Counted from the stretch's first letter, positions 52,259 to 61,760 are shown. The stretch: 64,000 bases of DNA from Aurantimicrobium minutum (GCF_029892845.1 NZ_JARXVT010000001.1:372001-436000); one strand, 5' to 3'. The notes: generated from the letters alone by a model not told the origin. Numbers and translations: made by a program.

Positions 52259-53854
52259 CTAGTGAACTGTGGAGGACTGCTGTGCATACTCGGCATAGAG
52301 TTCACGCTCTTTGGTCTTCTTGGGGAAGAAGAAGAACGTGATGACCATGCCAATCAACATCACAAAGATGCCCGAGGCATATGCCCAGTTCGCGCCATCC
52401 AGGAAGGACTGCTTGGCTGCCTCAATGATGGCTTGGCTGTAGTCGGGATACTTTGAGGCGAGGTCCTCTGCGCTACCGAAAGACTTCTTCAGTGTTGCGC
52501 CAATGCTCGTGGTGATTTCTGCCTGTGTTGATGCAGGTGCAGCTGAGATCGACTTGGCAATCGCAGCGGCATAGCCGGCACCCAGAATGGCGCCCAGAAG
52601 TGACTGCATGATGGAGCCACCGAGGTCACGCTGCAGGTCACCGGTTCCGGAAGCCATGCCCACCTTGGTGACGGGAACAGAGTCGGTTAGGGCATGGCTA
52701 GCTGGGGTGCCAGCAAAGCCCACACCAGCACCAATGAGGACATAGCTGATGATCACAATGGCAATGGGGGTGTGAATGTTCCAACCAAAGAGCATGACCA
52801 AGAACCCAGCCATACAGACAATGAATCCCACCAGCAAGGTGATGCGTGAGCCGTAGTGCTCAATCATGCGGCTAGAGAAGGGGGCCACAATCACCATGGC
52901 AAGTGCGGACGGAATAATGGCGAGTCCTGCTTGCAAGGTGTTGTATCCCAGAACATTTTGCAGGAACTGCTGTCCCACAAACATGGCACCCATCAAGGAT
53001 CCAAAGACGATGATGCCGGACACAGCCGCCACCCAAAAGGGTGGCCGTGCTGCATAGGTCAGGTCGAACAGTGGTTCACTGGCGCGCTTTTGGCGCCAGA
53101 AGAACAAGAAACCGGTCACTGCAGACGCGCCCAGCATGCCGATGGCAATGTCGAGCTGGCCGTCGAGTGCGATGTAGTTGATGCCCAGGACCAGTGTTCC
53201 AATGAAGATTCCCGAGAGCACACCACCGAGGTGGTCCACCTTGTCTGTAGTTTCATTGACGTGAGCAGGAACCAAGCGCCACACCAGGAAGATCGCCACA
53301 ACGGCAAACGGCACAGCAATCAAGAAGGAATATCCCCAGGGCAGAATCATCAAGACTGCTCCGGCCAACAGTGTGGAAGAAGCCGACATGGCTGCGCCAA
53401 TGGCGGACCACAGCGCAATCGCACGGGTGCGGGCAGGGCCAGACCACAACGCCGTAATTAAGGCCAGGGTGGTCGGATAGGCCATACCGGCGGCAAAACC
53501 CCCGATCAAGCGAGACAGGGCCAACATCTCAATGTTGGGGGATAGGGCAGACATAAACGCCGCTGGAACACCAATGATAAGACCGGCCATCAGCATGAGC
53601 TTGCGGCCATAGCGGTCGCCCAGTGCGCCCAAATAGAGCACGGTTGCAGCCAGGCCAAGGGAGAAGCCCACAGCGACAACGTTCAGCCCGGCTTGTGAAG
53701 CGCCTAAGTCGCGCCCAATGTCGGGAAGGCCTACGTTTGCCACGGCCAAGTTCATGTTGGCCACACCAGCACCCAGAATCAGTGCCGTCAGCACCAAACC
53801 TGCGTTCTTGGGGGAGATGCTGGGCGGGAGAGCGACCGGTGCTGAAGATGCCAT
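52259..53854 (-). CDS. MFS drug/proton antiporter (14-span DHA2 type)
   Basis: 531 residues from the ATG at 53854 (MASSAPVALPP); an earlier in-frame start would run through the rpsB upstream region. About 14 hydrophobic segments; the loop motif GALGDRYGRKLML and LIGGFAAGMAYPTTLALITALW match DHA2-type multidrug/proton antiporters. The substrate is unknown. It is inserted between the M23-like gene and rpsB, which often adjoin in actinobacteria, so it may be a later insertion. No regulator is adjacent. Confidence 0.9.
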   Translation of the reverse strand: MASSAPVALPPSISPKNAGLVLTALILGAGVANMNLAVANVGLPDIGRDLGASQAGLNVVAVGFSLGLAATVLYLGALGDRYGRKLMLMAGLIIGVPAAFMSALSPNIEMLALSRLIGGFAAGMAYPTTLALITALWSGPARTRAIALWSAIGAAMSASSTLLAGAVLMILPWGYSFLIAVPFAVVAIFLVWRLVPAHVNETTDKVDHLGGVLSGIFIGTLVLGINYIALDGQLDIAIGMLGASAVTGFLFFWRQKRASEPLFDLTYAARPPFWVAAVSGIIVFGSLMGAMFVGQQFLQNVLGYNTLQAGLAIIPSALAMVIVAPFSSRMIEHYGSRITLLVGFIVCMAGFLVMLFGWNIHTPIAIVIISYVLIGAGVGFAGTPASHALTDSVPVTKVGMASGTGDLQRDLGGSIMQSLLGAILGAGYAAAIAKSISAAPASTQAEITTSIGATLKKSFGSAEDLASKYPDYSQAIIEAAKQSFLDGANWAYASGIFVMLIGMVITFFFFPKKTKERELYAEYAQQSSTVH

Positions 53855-54071
53855 ACCCCTATCTTGCCTGTTATGCTGGTGATGCACTCCATTTATGGGG
53901 TGACTTCGCGTGCCCAACACGTATGTCAAAACCCTTCGGTCGAATCTGAGCAATCAGAATCGCGGGAATTGCATCGGGCACTAGGGCAGGAACCAACCGG
54001 TTACCTGCGACAAAACCGCAAGCGGTATGAGTTGTGCTGTGCACAAAACATGCCAAGAAAAGGAGATGGCC
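53855..54071 (+). promoter_or_regulatory. rpsB leader with three hairpins
   Basis: CGAATCTGA/TCAGAATCG with a GCAA (GNRA-type) tetraloop at 53941-53962 (one A-A mismatch), ACCGC/GCGGT at 54015-54026, and TTGTGC/GCACAA at 54032-54046, then AAAAGGAG at 54058-54065. Several bacteria regulate rpsB by S2 binding to its leader. This could be such a leader, but I cannot match it to a known class. Confidence 0.4.
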
Positions 54072-55025
54072 ATGGCCGTCGTCACAATCCGCCAGCTGCT
54101 CGACAGCGGCGTTCACTTTGGTCACCAGACCCGCCGTTGGAACCCGAAAGTAAAGCGTTTCGTTCTTGCTGAGCGTTCCGGTATCCACATCATCGACCTG
54201 CAGCAGTCTCTGCAGCACATCGACAACGCATACGAGTTCGTCAAGGAAACCGTTGCACACGGTGGAACCGTCCTCTTCGTCGGTACCAAGAAGCAGGCTC
54301 AGGAAGCAATCCTCGAGCAGGCAACCCGCGTAGGTCAGCCTTACGTCAACCAGCGTTGGCTCGGTGGCCTCCTCACCAACTTCAACACTGTTGGTCAGCG
54401 CCTCGCACGTATGAAGGAGCTCGAAGAGCTCGACTTCGAAGACACCGCAAAGAGTGGCTTCACCAAGAAGGAACTCCTGATCAAGAAGCGTGAACTCGAC
54501 AAGCTCCACAAGAGCCTCGGTGGTATCCGCAACCTGACCAAGACCCCTTCCGCTATCTGGGTAGTAGACACCAAGAAGGAGCACCTGGCAATCCAGGAGG
54601 CAAAGAAGCTTGGTATCCCCGTCATTGGTATCCTCGACACCAACTGCGACCCCGACGAGATGACTTACCCCATCCCCGGTAACGACGACGCAATCCGCTC
54701 TGTCGGTCTGCTGACCCGTGTTATCGCTGATGCAGTAGCTGAGGGCCTGATCCAGCGCCACCAGAAGCCTGCTGAGGGCGAAGCTGCAGAGCCTATGGCT
54801 GAGTGGGAGCGCGAACTCCTCGAAGCTGGCGCACCTGCTGCTGAGGTAGCTGTTGAAGCTGCTGTCGTTGAGGCAGTTGCTGAAGTTGTTGCTGAAGAAG
54901 TAGTCGCTGAGGCTGCTGCTGAGAAGAAGCCTGCTGCAAAGAAGGCTGCTGCTCCCAAGGCTGACGCTGCAGAAAAGAAGCCTGCCGCTAAGAAGCCTGC
55001 TGCCAAGAAGCCCGCAGCAGAATAA
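54072..55025 (+). CDS. rpsB: 30S ribosomal protein S2
   Basis: 317 residues from the ATG at 54072, 6 nt after AAAAGGAG; the ATG at 54066 is too close. [34 protein letters not shown]-like [14 protein letters not shown] and [15 protein letters not shown] are S2 signatures. S2 binds the 30S body near the platform. After about residue 235 there is an Ala/Glu-rich region and then Lys-Pro-Ala-Ala repeats (KKPAAKK, ~275-317), an unstructured tail of about 75 residues. Long tails occur in actinobacterial S2; this one also resembles histone-H1-like low complexity. tsf follows after 34 nt. Confidence 0.97.
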   Translation: MAVVTIRQLLDSGVHFGHQTRRWNPKVKRFVLAERSGIHIIDLQQSLQHIDNAYEFVKETVAHGGTVLFVGTKKQAQEAILEQATRVGQPYVNQRWLGGLLTNFNTVGQRLARMKELEELDFEDTAKSGFTKKELLIKKRELDKLHKSLGGIRNLTKTPSAIWVVDTKKEHLAIQEAKKLGIPVIGILDTNCDPDEMTYPIPGNDDAIRSVGLLTRVIADAVAEGLIQRHQKPAEGEAAEPMAEWERELLEAGAPAAEVAVEAAVVEAVAEVVAEEVVAEAAAEKKPAAKKAAAPKADAAEKKPAAKKPAAKKPAAE

Positions 55026-55059
55026 ATTCCCTTTCAAGCCTTAATTAGGAGCTAGAACT

Positions 55060-55887
55060 ATGGCATCTTTCAGCATGGAAGACCTCAAGACTCTGCGCGA
55101 GCGCCTCGGCACCGGCATGGTCGACACAAAGAACGCACTCACCGAAGCAAACGGTGACTTGGAGAAGGCAACCGAGATTCTTCGTCTCAAGGGAGCAAAG
55201 GGTAACGCGAAGCGTGCCGACCGCTCTACCAGCGAAGGCCTCGTTGCTGCCAAGGAAGAGAACGGCTCTGCAACCATGATCGAGCTCGCTTGCGAGACCG
55301 ACTTCGTGGCTAAGGGTGACAAGTTCGTTGCACTCGCAGCGAAGGTTCTCGACGCAGTTTCCGCAGCTGGCGCAACTTCGGTTGACGCAGGCCTCGCAGC
55401 AGCTGCAGGTTCGCAGAGCGTTGCAGAACTCATCGCAGATGAGGCAGCAATCCTCGGCGAGAAGATCGAACTTCGTCGTCTCGCTGCATTCAGCGGTGAC
55501 AAGTTCTCCATCTACCTGCACCAGACCAGCCAGGACCTTCCTCCTCAGGTTGGTGTTGTGGTTGCTTACACCGGTGACGACGCAGAGACTGCTCGTGCAA
55601 TTGCACAGCACATCTCCTTCGCTGACCCTGTGTACCTGAGCCGCGCAGATGTTCCTGCAGAGGACATCGAGAAGGAGCGCGCAATCGTTACTGAGATCAG
55701 CCGTAACGAGGGCAAGCCCGAAGCTCAGCTGGAGAAGATCGTTGACGGTCGTATCTCTGCCTACATCAAGCAGATTGCTCTGCTCGAGCAGGAATACTCT
55801 CGCGACAACAAGTTCAAGGTCCAGCAGGTCCTCGACAACGCTGGCATCACTGTCACGGGCTTCGCTCGTTTCAAGGTTGGCGCATAG
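55060..55887 (+). CDS. tsf: Elongation factor Ts
   Basis: 275 residues. The N-terminal MEDLKTLRERLGTGMVDTKNALTEANGDLEKA, ETDFVAKGDKF and the C-terminal dimer/binding region (EQEYSRDNKFKVQQVLDNAG) are diagnostic. EF-Ts exchanges GDP for GTP on EF-Tu. GGAG precedes the ATG. A terminator follows and pyrH starts 131 nt on, giving the standard rpsB-tsf-pyrH-frr order. Confidence 0.98.
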   Translation: MASFSMEDLKTLRERLGTGMVDTKNALTEANGDLEKATEILRLKGAKGNAKRADRSTSEGLVAAKEENGSATMIELACETDFVAKGDKFVALAAKVLDAVSAAGATSVDAGLAAAAGSQSVAELIADEAAILGEKIELRRLAAFSGDKFSIYLHQTSQDLPPQVGVVVAYTGDDAETARAIAQHISFADPVYLSRADVPAEDIEKERAIVTEISRNEGKPEAQLEKIVDGRISAYIKQIALLEQEYSRDNKFKVQQVLDNAGITVTGFARFKVGA

Positions 55888-55904
55888 TCGTTAGAAATAC
55901 TCGT

Positions 55905-55942
55905 AAAGAAGCCCGGTCCGATAAGGATCGGGCTTCTTTCAT
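55905..55942 (+). terminator. Rho-independent terminator after tsf
   Basis: AAAGAAGCCCG (55905-55915) with CGGGCTTCTTT (55929-55939), a 15-bp extended stem including TCC/GGA and a GU pair, loop GATAA. The T-run is short (CTTTC). Confidence 0.85.
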
Positions 55943-56018
55943 GTGTGCCGGCGTATTTCTTGAGAGCTTGCCAGTGTAAATTGGTCTCTAGCGCCACTGC
56001 TTTTAGATAAGGATTCTC

Positions 56019-56732
56019 ATGCCGACACACACCCGCCGTCGAGTTCTACTCAAGCTTTCGGGTGAGGCATTCGGTGGTGGCGGTCTGGGTGTAAACCCTG
56101 ACGTGGTCAGCGCTATTGCGCGCGAAATCGCTGCAGCCTCAGAACACGTTGATATTGCCGTAGTTGTCGGTGGTGGTAACTTCTTTCGCGGTGCTGAGCT
56201 TTCTCAGCGCGGAATGGACCGTGCACGTGCGGACTACATGGGCATGCTCGGTACCGTGATGAACGCTCTGGCACTGCAGGACTTCTTAGAGCAGGCAGGA
56301 GCTGCCACTCGTGTGCAGTCTGCAATCGCGATGAGCCAGGTTGCAGAGCCTTACCTACCCTTGCGCGCTATTCGTCACCTGGAAAAGGGGCGCGTTGTCG
56401 TCTTTGGTGCCGGTGCTGGTCTTCCCTTCTTCTCCACCGACACTGTTTCTGCACAGCGTGCACTCGAAATTCACGCCGATGAGGTTCTCGTGGCCAAGAA
56501 TGGTGTCGACGGTGTCTATACCGCAGATCCCAAGACAGACCCCAGTGCCGAGAAGCTGGAGTCCGTCACGTTCCGTGACGCCCTCAAGCGTGGCCTCAAG
56601 GTCGTCGACTCCACAGCTTTCAGCCTCTGCATGGATAACAAGATGCCTATGCGTGTCTTCGGCATGGAGCCTTCAGGCAACATCACCAAAGCCATTCTGG
56701 GTGAAAAGATCGGCACGCTGGTCACCAACTAG
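56019..56732 (+). CDS. pyrH: UMP kinase
   Basis: 237 residues. [30 protein letters not shown], and [17 protein letters not shown] are the signatures of bacterial UMP kinase (amino acid kinase fold). It phosphorylates UMP to UDP as a hexamer. TAAGGA lies upstream of the ATG. frr follows after 35 nt. Confidence 0.97.
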   Translation: MPTHTRRRVLLKLSGEAFGGGGLGVNPDVVSAIAREIAAASEHVDIAVVVGGGNFFRGAELSQRGMDRARADYMGMLGTVMNALALQDFLEQAGAATRVQSAIAMSQVAEPYLPLRAIRHLEKGRVVVFGAGAGLPFFSTDTVSAQRALEIHADEVLVAKNGVDGVYTADPKTDPSAEKLESVTFRDALKRGLKVVDSTAFSLCMDNKMPMRVFGMEPSGNITKAILGEKIGTLVTN

Positions 56733-56767
56733 ACTGGCTCTATCGCACCAAATTTCAAGGAGTTACC

Positions 56768-57322
56768 GTGATTGCGGAAGTACTGTCAGATGCCTCAGAG
56801 CGCATGGCCAAGGCTGTTGACGTAGCCAAAGAAGATTTCTCGAGCGTGCGCACCGGCCGCGCCAACCCCGCCATGTTCCAGAAGGTCATGGTTACCTACT
56901 ACGGCAGCCCCACGCCGTTGGCGCAGCTAGCTTCGATGCAGAACCCAGAAGCTCGCACCCTGCTCATTACCCCTTTCGATAAGACTGCACTTCGCGACAT
57001 CGAGCAGGCACTGCGTGACGTTCCCAACCTGGACGCAAACCCTACTAACGATGGCAACGTGATCCGTCTGACCATGCCTGAGCTCACTGAAGAGCGTCGT
57101 AAGGAATACGTCAAAATCGTCAAGACCAAGGCCGAAGATGCCAAGGTTTCCTTGCGTAACATCCGTCGCAGTGCCAAGGATGGCATCGACGCACTCAAGG
57201 GCGAGCTCGGCGATGACGAACGTGCTCGTGGTGAGAAGGAACTCGAAGCTCTCACCAAGAAGTATGTTGACGCTATCGATGACGCGCTCAAGCACAAGGA
57301 AGCTGAACTCCTCAAGGTTTAG
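56768..57322 (+). CDS. frr: Ribosome recycling factor
   Basis: 184 residues from [32 protein letters not shown] and the C-terminal [22 protein letters not shown] are family hallmarks; the three-helix bundle plus small beta domain mimics tRNA and splits post-termination ribosomes with EF-G. CAAGGAG precedes the start. Confidence 0.97.
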   Translation: MIAEVLSDASERMAKAVDVAKEDFSSVRTGRANPAMFQKVMVTYYGSPTPLAQLASMQNPEARTLLITPFDKTALRDIEQALRDVPNLDANPTNDGNVIRLTMPELTEERRKEYVKIVKTKAEDAKVSLRNIRRSAKDGIDALKGELGDDERARGEKELEALTKKYVDAIDDALKHKEAELLKV

Positions 57323-57342
57323 TCCTTGCTCTGGCCACTGCC

Positions 57343-58317
57343 ATGAACGAGAATCCCAACCGCGATGAACACAGCAGGAGAAATCCTGCTGGAGAGTTGC
57401 ATGCCCAATTGAGGGCTACTCGTGCAGACTTCGAGCGTCAGCTGGAAGCTCGCCGGATGCAGTTTGAAAAGACAAACGAACGCATCAAGGCCAAGTCTGG
57501 GCGCAATTTACTCGGCGCTATAGGCATCGGCATTGTGCTGGGTGGACTTCTCCTCCTGAGTTTGTTGGTGGATAAGAACCTGTTCATGCTCTTTGCTGCC
57601 GTTCTGCTGGGCATCTCAGCTGTTGAGCTGGCAACCGCGTTGCATGCCATGGGTCGTCGTGTTCCACGCATTCCCACAGCAATCACAACAGTTGCCGCTG
57701 TTCCTATCGCGTATTTCTTCGGAATCTTCGCTGCGCTCGGTGTTGCCCTCGTGGGTGTGTTCTTTGTTACTGCGTGGCGCCTGATTGAAATCAAGCGTAA
57801 TTATCACGCCACAGCAGACGTCAGCCTGCGTAAAGACTTCCTGGCGGCTACCTTCGTGCAGGCCTATGTCACTGTGCTGGGTAGTTTTGCCGTTGCCTTA
57901 GTGGCGAAACCCGATGGTCAGTGGTGGACACTGGCATTCCTCATCGTTGTGGTTTCGGTGGATACCGGTGCTTATGCCAGCGGATTGAACTTTGGAAAGC
58001 ACTTGATGGCTCCCAAGATCAGTCCTAAGAAGACGTGGGAAGGCTTTGCAGGGGCAGCACTTGCGGCCATCATTGCTGCGGTATTGCTCAGCATCTTCAT
58101 GATTGGCCAGCCCTGGTGGTTTGGTTTGATCCTGGGCCCCATCATCTTGGTTACCGCCACGTTGGGCGACCTAGGGGAGTCCCACATTAAGCGCACTATC
58201 GGCGTGAAGGACATGAGCTCGTGGTTGGCAGGCCATGGTGGTTTCTTGGACCGTTTGGACTCCATCTTGCCGTCCGCCCTCGTTACTTTCGTTATCTATT
58301 CACTTGTTGTGCACTAA
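57343..58317 (+). CDS. cdsA: Phosphatidate cytidylyltransferase
   Basis: 324 residues. The CDP-diglyceride synthetase signature is seen as SHIKRTIGVKDMSSWLAGHGGFLDRLDS near residue 285. About 7-8 membrane spans begin at residue 55. The enzyme makes CDP-diacylglycerol for phospholipids. The first ~50 residues are charged and helical (ELHAQLRATRADFERQLEARRMQFEKTNERIKAKSG), an N-terminal cytoplasmic extension longer than in E. coli CdsA. It lies 20 nt after frr, as in many bacteria. Confidence 0.95.
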   Translation: MNENPNRDEHSRRNPAGELHAQLRATRADFERQLEARRMQFEKTNERIKAKSGRNLLGAIGIGIVLGGLLLLSLLVDKNLFMLFAAVLLGISAVELATALHAMGRRVPRIPTAITTVAAVPIAYFFGIFAALGVALVGVFFVTAWRLIEIKRNYHATADVSLRKDFLAATFVQAYVTVLGSFAVALVAKPDGQWWTLAFLIVVVSVDTGAYASGLNFGKHLMAPKISPKKTWEGFAGAALAAIIAAVLLSIFMIGQPWWFGLILGPIILVTATLGDLGESHIKRTIGVKDMSSWLAGHGGFLDRLDSILPSALVTFVIYSLVVH

Positions 58318-58347
58318 CGCACAGAATTCTCTGAAACAATAAGTCTT

Positions 58348-58905
58348 GTGAGTATGACTTTTCCCCGCGTGAAGCGTGGCACGCGCGGTTACAACACTGC
58401 TGAAGTGGACGCCTTCATTGCTGAAGCTCGAGTTGCCTATGACAGCAACATCGCAGGGGCCTCCACTCTGACCTCTCACGCAATTCGCGACATGTCTTTC
58501 GCTCTGCATAAGGGTGGTTATTCCACCCGTCACGTAGACGGAGCACTCGAGCGCCTCGAAACTGCCTTTGCTGAACGTGAGCGAGCAGTTGCCCTGGCCA
58601 CCATGGGTGAAGCTGCGTGGCTAGAACAAGCTAGCCAAACCTCGGCTGTTCTCACTGCACGCTTCTCGAGAAGCCCCAAGCACCGCTTCACTCGTGTGGG
58701 AATTTTCACACAGGGGTATGCCGTCAAGGATGTGGATGCTTTTGCAGAGCGCGTCACCGCTTATCTCCTTCAGGGTGAGCCACTTTCTGTTGCAGATGTT
58801 CGCTCGGTGACCTTCCGCGCCGCACGTGGTGGTTACGACGAGGGTCAAGTCGATGCCGTGCTCGACGCTCTGGTTGACCTTCTACTTTCCCTCGGAAACA
58901 ACTAA
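58348..58905 (+). CDS. Tandem DivIVA-domain protein
   Basis: 185 residues from GTG at 58348 (an ATG at 58354 is equally possible; no clear Shine-Dalgarno). Two copies of the DivIVA N-terminal motif: FPRVKRGTRGYNTAEVDAFIAEA (~3-28) and FTRVGIFTQGYAVKDVDAFAERV (~112-136), each with the GY-x-x-x-x-VDxF core. The long coiled coil of classical DivIVA/Wag31 is missing. DivIVA modules bind curved or polar membrane. In this lineage, proteins of this type may act at the poles or septum; role unknown. Confidence 0.8.
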   Translation: MSMTFPRVKRGTRGYNTAEVDAFIAEARVAYDSNIAGASTLTSHAIRDMSFALHKGGYSTRHVDGALERLETAFAERERAVALATMGEAAWLEQASQTSAVLTARFSRSPKHRFTRVGIFTQGYAVKDVDAFAERVTAYLLQGEPLSVADVRSVTFRAARGGYDEGQVDAVLDALVDLLLSLGNN

Positions 58906-58953
58906 AACCCCTGTTCAGAGCCACTGTGCTGGCTGATTCACAGCCTTCTGGGC

Positions 58954-58959
58954 TAAAAT
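58954..58959 (+). promoter_or_regulatory. -10 element of the transglycosylase-like gene
   Basis: TAAAAT lies 9 nt before the GTG start at 58969, predicting a near-leaderless transcript. The -35 is not clear. Confidence 0.35.
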
Positions 58960-58968
58960 CGGATAACT

Positions 58969-59667
58969 GTGGGTAGGCATTCAGAAGTAGCGCGCGCGTC
59001 AGACCATTCGGTCGTCCGCTCGTTACGTGACTCCGCGAACAAGTCAAAGGTGCGTTTGGCATCTGTTTCTGTTGTTCGTCCTCGCTTAGTCATGCCCACT
59101 CTTTTTCCCTCACAACGCTCGGTTGGTCTGTTTTCGGCCGCGTTCATGATCACTATCGGTTTGCTCTTGGTCAACGTTGTGGATCCCTACTCAGGTGCTG
59201 TGGCATCTCCGTATTACATTCCTGCTGTCTCTGTCATGAAAGATGGCCAAGAGGTCAGCATTGACGGAACCTACACAACTGCAGCAGGCCGTGATGCCGT
59301 TTCCGTCACTGGACGCGCAGCAGCCAAGGCATCAGCAACCGCTCCTGCAGCAGGAATTCCAGATCCTGACACTGCACAAGCCATGGGCTTGGTTGCAGTG
59401 AAGGCACGTGGCTGGGGCATGGAGCAATATGACTGCCTCGTTGCACTCTGGAACCGCGAATCTCGCTGGAATGTGTATGCACACAACACCAGCAGCGGTG
59501 CCTACGGCATCCCTCAGTCTCTCCCCGGGGAGAAAATGGCCACTGTGGCTGATGACTGGCAGACAAACCCCGCTACTCAGATTGAGTGGGGCCTGCGTTA
59601 CATCGAAGGCCGCTATGGCTCACCCTGTGGTGCATGGGCACACTCTGAAGCCGTTCACTGGTACTAA
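58969..59667 (+). CDS. Lytic transglycosylase-like membrane-anchored protein
   Basis: 232 residues from GTG (begins MGRHSE, a start I have seen often in actinobacterial envelope proteins). A basic N terminus of ~50 residues precedes one membrane span (~51-70). The C-terminal ~85 residues (YDCLVALWNRESRWNVYAHNTSSGAYGIPQSLPG...) match a lysozyme-like SLT fold: Glu in NRES is the candidate catalytic acid and SGAYGIPQ the substrate loop. It likely trims peptidoglycan. An ATG at 59092 would give a shorter form still containing the span. The stop overlaps the next ATG by one base. Confidence 0.82.
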   Translation: MGRHSEVARASDHSVVRSLRDSANKSKVRLASVSVVRPRLVMPTLFPSQRSVGLFSAAFMITIGLLLVNVVDPYSGAVASPYYIPAVSVMKDGQEVSIDGTYTTAAGRDAVSVTGRAAAKASATAPAAGIPDPDTAQAMGLVAVKARGWGMEQYDCLVALWNRESRWNVYAHNTSSGAYGIPQSLPGEKMATVADDWQTNPATQIEWGLRYIEGRYGSPCGAWAHSEAVHWY

Positions 59668-59957
59668 TGGCGCGCAACAATCGTTCGCGCAAGCGTGAGG
59701 CTGAATACGAGCCTCTTGACGTGGAACGTCTGACTACTGGCTGGCGTCGCACGGAAGTGCGTTCAGGCCGTCAGTGGACTGTGCAGCCGATTTCTGCGGT
59801 GAATGCCACCAAGAGCTACACCTGTCCTGGTTGCTCTCTCGAGATCGCTCCAGGCGTTTCTCACCTCGTTGCCTGGCGTAACGATGGCATTCTGGGAGAC
59901 CAGGCTGATTTAGAAGCTCGTCGCCACTGGCACGAGGCCTGCTGGAAAGTGAGCTAA
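59667..59957 (+). CDS. Small conserved zinc-ribbon-like protein
   Basis: 96 residues. A basic start (MARNNRSRKREAEYEP) is followed by a CxxC pair (TCPGC near residue 51) and a late H...C pair in RRHWHEACWKVS, which together may bind zinc. The arrangement matches a small actinobacterial family, often mislabelled ATP/GTP-binding protein. Function unknown. It overlaps the previous stop and is followed by a hydrolase gene after 3 nt, so it lies in a three-gene transcript. Confidence 0.78.
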   Translation: MARNNRSRKREAEYEPLDVERLTTGWRRTEVRSGRQWTVQPISAVNATKSYTCPGCSLEIAPGVSHLVAWRNDGILGDQADLEARRHWHEACWKVS

Positions 59958-59960
59958 CAG

Positions 59961-60698
59961 TTGTCTACAGAAATTCGTGGCGGGATCAACCTGCCGGCAC
60001 ACCGTGAAGAAATCGAACTTCACACCAGCGATGGCCTCACGTTGGTGGGGGAGCTGGCGATGCCAGTCGGCGGTTCACCTGTTGCCACGCTCGTTACTTT
60101 GCACCCGTTGCCAACGGCCGGCGGTTTCATGGACTCGCATATCCTGCGCAAGGCATCTGGTCGTCTTCCAGCACTGGCCAACATTGCTGTTTTGCGTTTC
60201 AACACCCGCGGGACCAAGTCCGCTCGGGGGCAAAGCCATGGCGAGTTTGGTCATGGTATTGATGAGCAAGCAGATGTTGCTGCTGCAATGGCTTTTGTGA
60301 CCGAGCGAGGACTTCCTCACCCCTGGTTGGTGGGCTGGTCTTTCGGAACCGAGTTAGCGTTGAAGTATGGCCGAGAGCACGCCATTGATGGTGCGATTCT
60401 TCTCTCGCCACCGCTGCACCGTGCAACGGCAGACGAGGTGGCAGCCTGGAATGGCGATTACCGCCAGCTCATTGCACTCGTTCCCGAGCTGGATGACTAT
60501 TTACAAGGCCCTGAAGCGCGTGAACGTTTTTCCTCCGTGTCCCACATCGACATCGTCGAAGTGGAAGGTGGCAAGCACCTGTGGGTGGGGGAGAACCAAA
60601 CTAAGCGTGTGCTCAACGAAATCGTTAAACGAGTCAACCCTGCTGCAGCCCCCCTGCCTGAATGGTGGGATGGCGATGTCGCTGGTTCTAGCGACTAG
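59961..60698 (+). CDS. Alpha/beta hydrolase
   Basis: 245 residues from TTG. LVTLHPLPTAGGFMDS, FNTRGTKSARG, LVGWSFGTELALKYG with Ser in the GxSxG elbow (GWSFG), and GGKHLWVGE with His near the end mark the fold. It resembles the small-fold hydrolases annotated as esterase/dienelactone-like. The substrate is unknown. The TTG is the only start near the upstream stop. Confidence 0.85.
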   Translation: MSTEIRGGINLPAHREEIELHTSDGLTLVGELAMPVGGSPVATLVTLHPLPTAGGFMDSHILRKASGRLPALANIAVLRFNTRGTKSARGQSHGEFGHGIDEQADVAAAMAFVTERGLPHPWLVGWSFGTELALKYGREHAIDGAILLSPPLHRATADEVAAWNGDYRQLIALVPELDDYLQGPEARERFSSVSHIDIVEVEGGKHLWVGENQTKRVLNEIVKRVNPAAAPLPEWWDGDVAGSSD

Positions 60699-60710
60699 CT
60701 GAAAGAAGTA

Positions 60711-61760
60711 CTACGCCTCGTTTTGGGCGGGGATAACGACTTCTTTAATAATCAGCACAATGGATGCCGCGATGGGGATAGCCACCAGCGCACCCAGGAT
60801 GCCCATCAGTGTTCCACCAGCTAGCGCGGCAATCACCACGATGGAGCCGGGGATAGAAATCGCTTTGTTCATGATCTTCGGGCTGAACACATACGCCTCT
60901 ACCTGCATATAGATCAGGAAGTAGATGCCAATGATCAGGGCAACCTGACCATCTGCCAGAACGAGCTGACCTAGGGTCACGATGATGGATGCCATCACCG
61001 TACCAATAAGAGGAATCAGGGCGAAGAGGAAGGCGAGGAAGGCAAACAGCAGTGCTTGCTTTCCACCAATGAGGTTTAGCATGATGAACGCCAGGATGCC
61101 GTTGAGAGCTGCCAATGCAATCTGGCCGACGACGTACTTGCCCACACCGCCAGTGATTTCTTCACTCATCTCGATGAACTTCTCACGCTTGCTCTGAGGA
61201 ACGAGGGAGTAAGCAGTGTTCTTGATGGTCTGAAGAGAAGCGGTGAAGTACAAGGTCAAGATCACAACAATCAGCGTGCCAGTGAGAGCGTTGGCTACGC
61301 CCACGCCCACTGCCAGTGCGCCACCGGCGATCTTGCTGATGTTAGAAGGATCTCCAAAGAACTTTCCAACCTCAGTGATGACCTGGTTGACATCGATGAA
61401 GCTTCCAAACTGGGTGTTGATCAGAGCAATCCAGTCTTTGGTCTTCAATGAGGTAATTTCTGCCGGGAGAGTGTTCCACAGCGAAATAATTTGATCCACC
61501 ATCATGGGGACAATTGCAATAAGAATTCCAGCAACAGCACCGACTACGACGATGACGACCGTTAAAATAGCGGCCCACTTGGGAAGTTTCTTACTCGTGA
61601 GCCACTTCACAGCGGGGTCGAGACCCAGTGACAGGAAGAGGGCAATGAAGATGTAAGTGAGGACTGTAGCCAGAGACTGAACTGCCGTCATCAGCACAAT
61701 GCCGAGGCCTACGCCCAAGCTGCCGATTAATCCAGCGCGGAAAGCATTCTGAATGCGCAT
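60711..61760 (-). CDS. AI-2E family transporter (PerM-like)
   Basis: 349 residues with about eight spans. FIALFLSLGLDPAVKWL near the start and FLFALIPLIGTVMASIIVTLGQL with IYFLIYMQVEAYVFSPKIMNKAISIPG later are typical of the AI-2E/PerM/TqsA family. Despite the name, members also act as Na+/H+ antiporters or export other compounds. An AAGGAG precedes the ATG on the minus strand, 14 nt after the DivIVA-like gene stop, so the two are probably co-transcribed. Confidence 0.92.
   Translation of the reverse strand: MRIQNAFRAGLIGSLGVGLGIVLMTAVQSLATVLTYIFIALFLSLGLDPAVKWLTSKKLPKWAAILTVVIVVVGAVAGILIAIVPMMVDQIISLWNTLPAEITSLKTKDWIALINTQFGSFIDVNQVITEVGKFFGDPSNISKIAGGALAVGVGVANALTGTLIVVILTLYFTASLQTIKNTAYSLVPQSKREKFIEMSEEITGGVGKYVVGQIALAALNGILAFIMLNLIGGKQALLFAFLAFLFALIPLIGTVMASIIVTLGQLVLADGQVALIIGIYFLIYMQVEAYVFSPKIMNKAISIPGSIVVIAALAGGTLMGILGALVAIPIAASIVLIIKEVVIPAQNEA

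Noticed and set aside
54895-55022. Short tandem repeats that might suggest a CRISPR array
   Set aside because: They are in-frame KKPAA codon repeats in rpsB without spacer-repeat structure; no CRISPR or cas gene is seen anywhere in the window.
53871-55037. 388-codon open frame on the minus strand over rpsB
   Set aside because: It is a shadow produced by the Ala/Lys/Glu codon bias of the S2 tail; product is Leu/Ser/Cys-rich low complexity and the plus strand holds clear S2.
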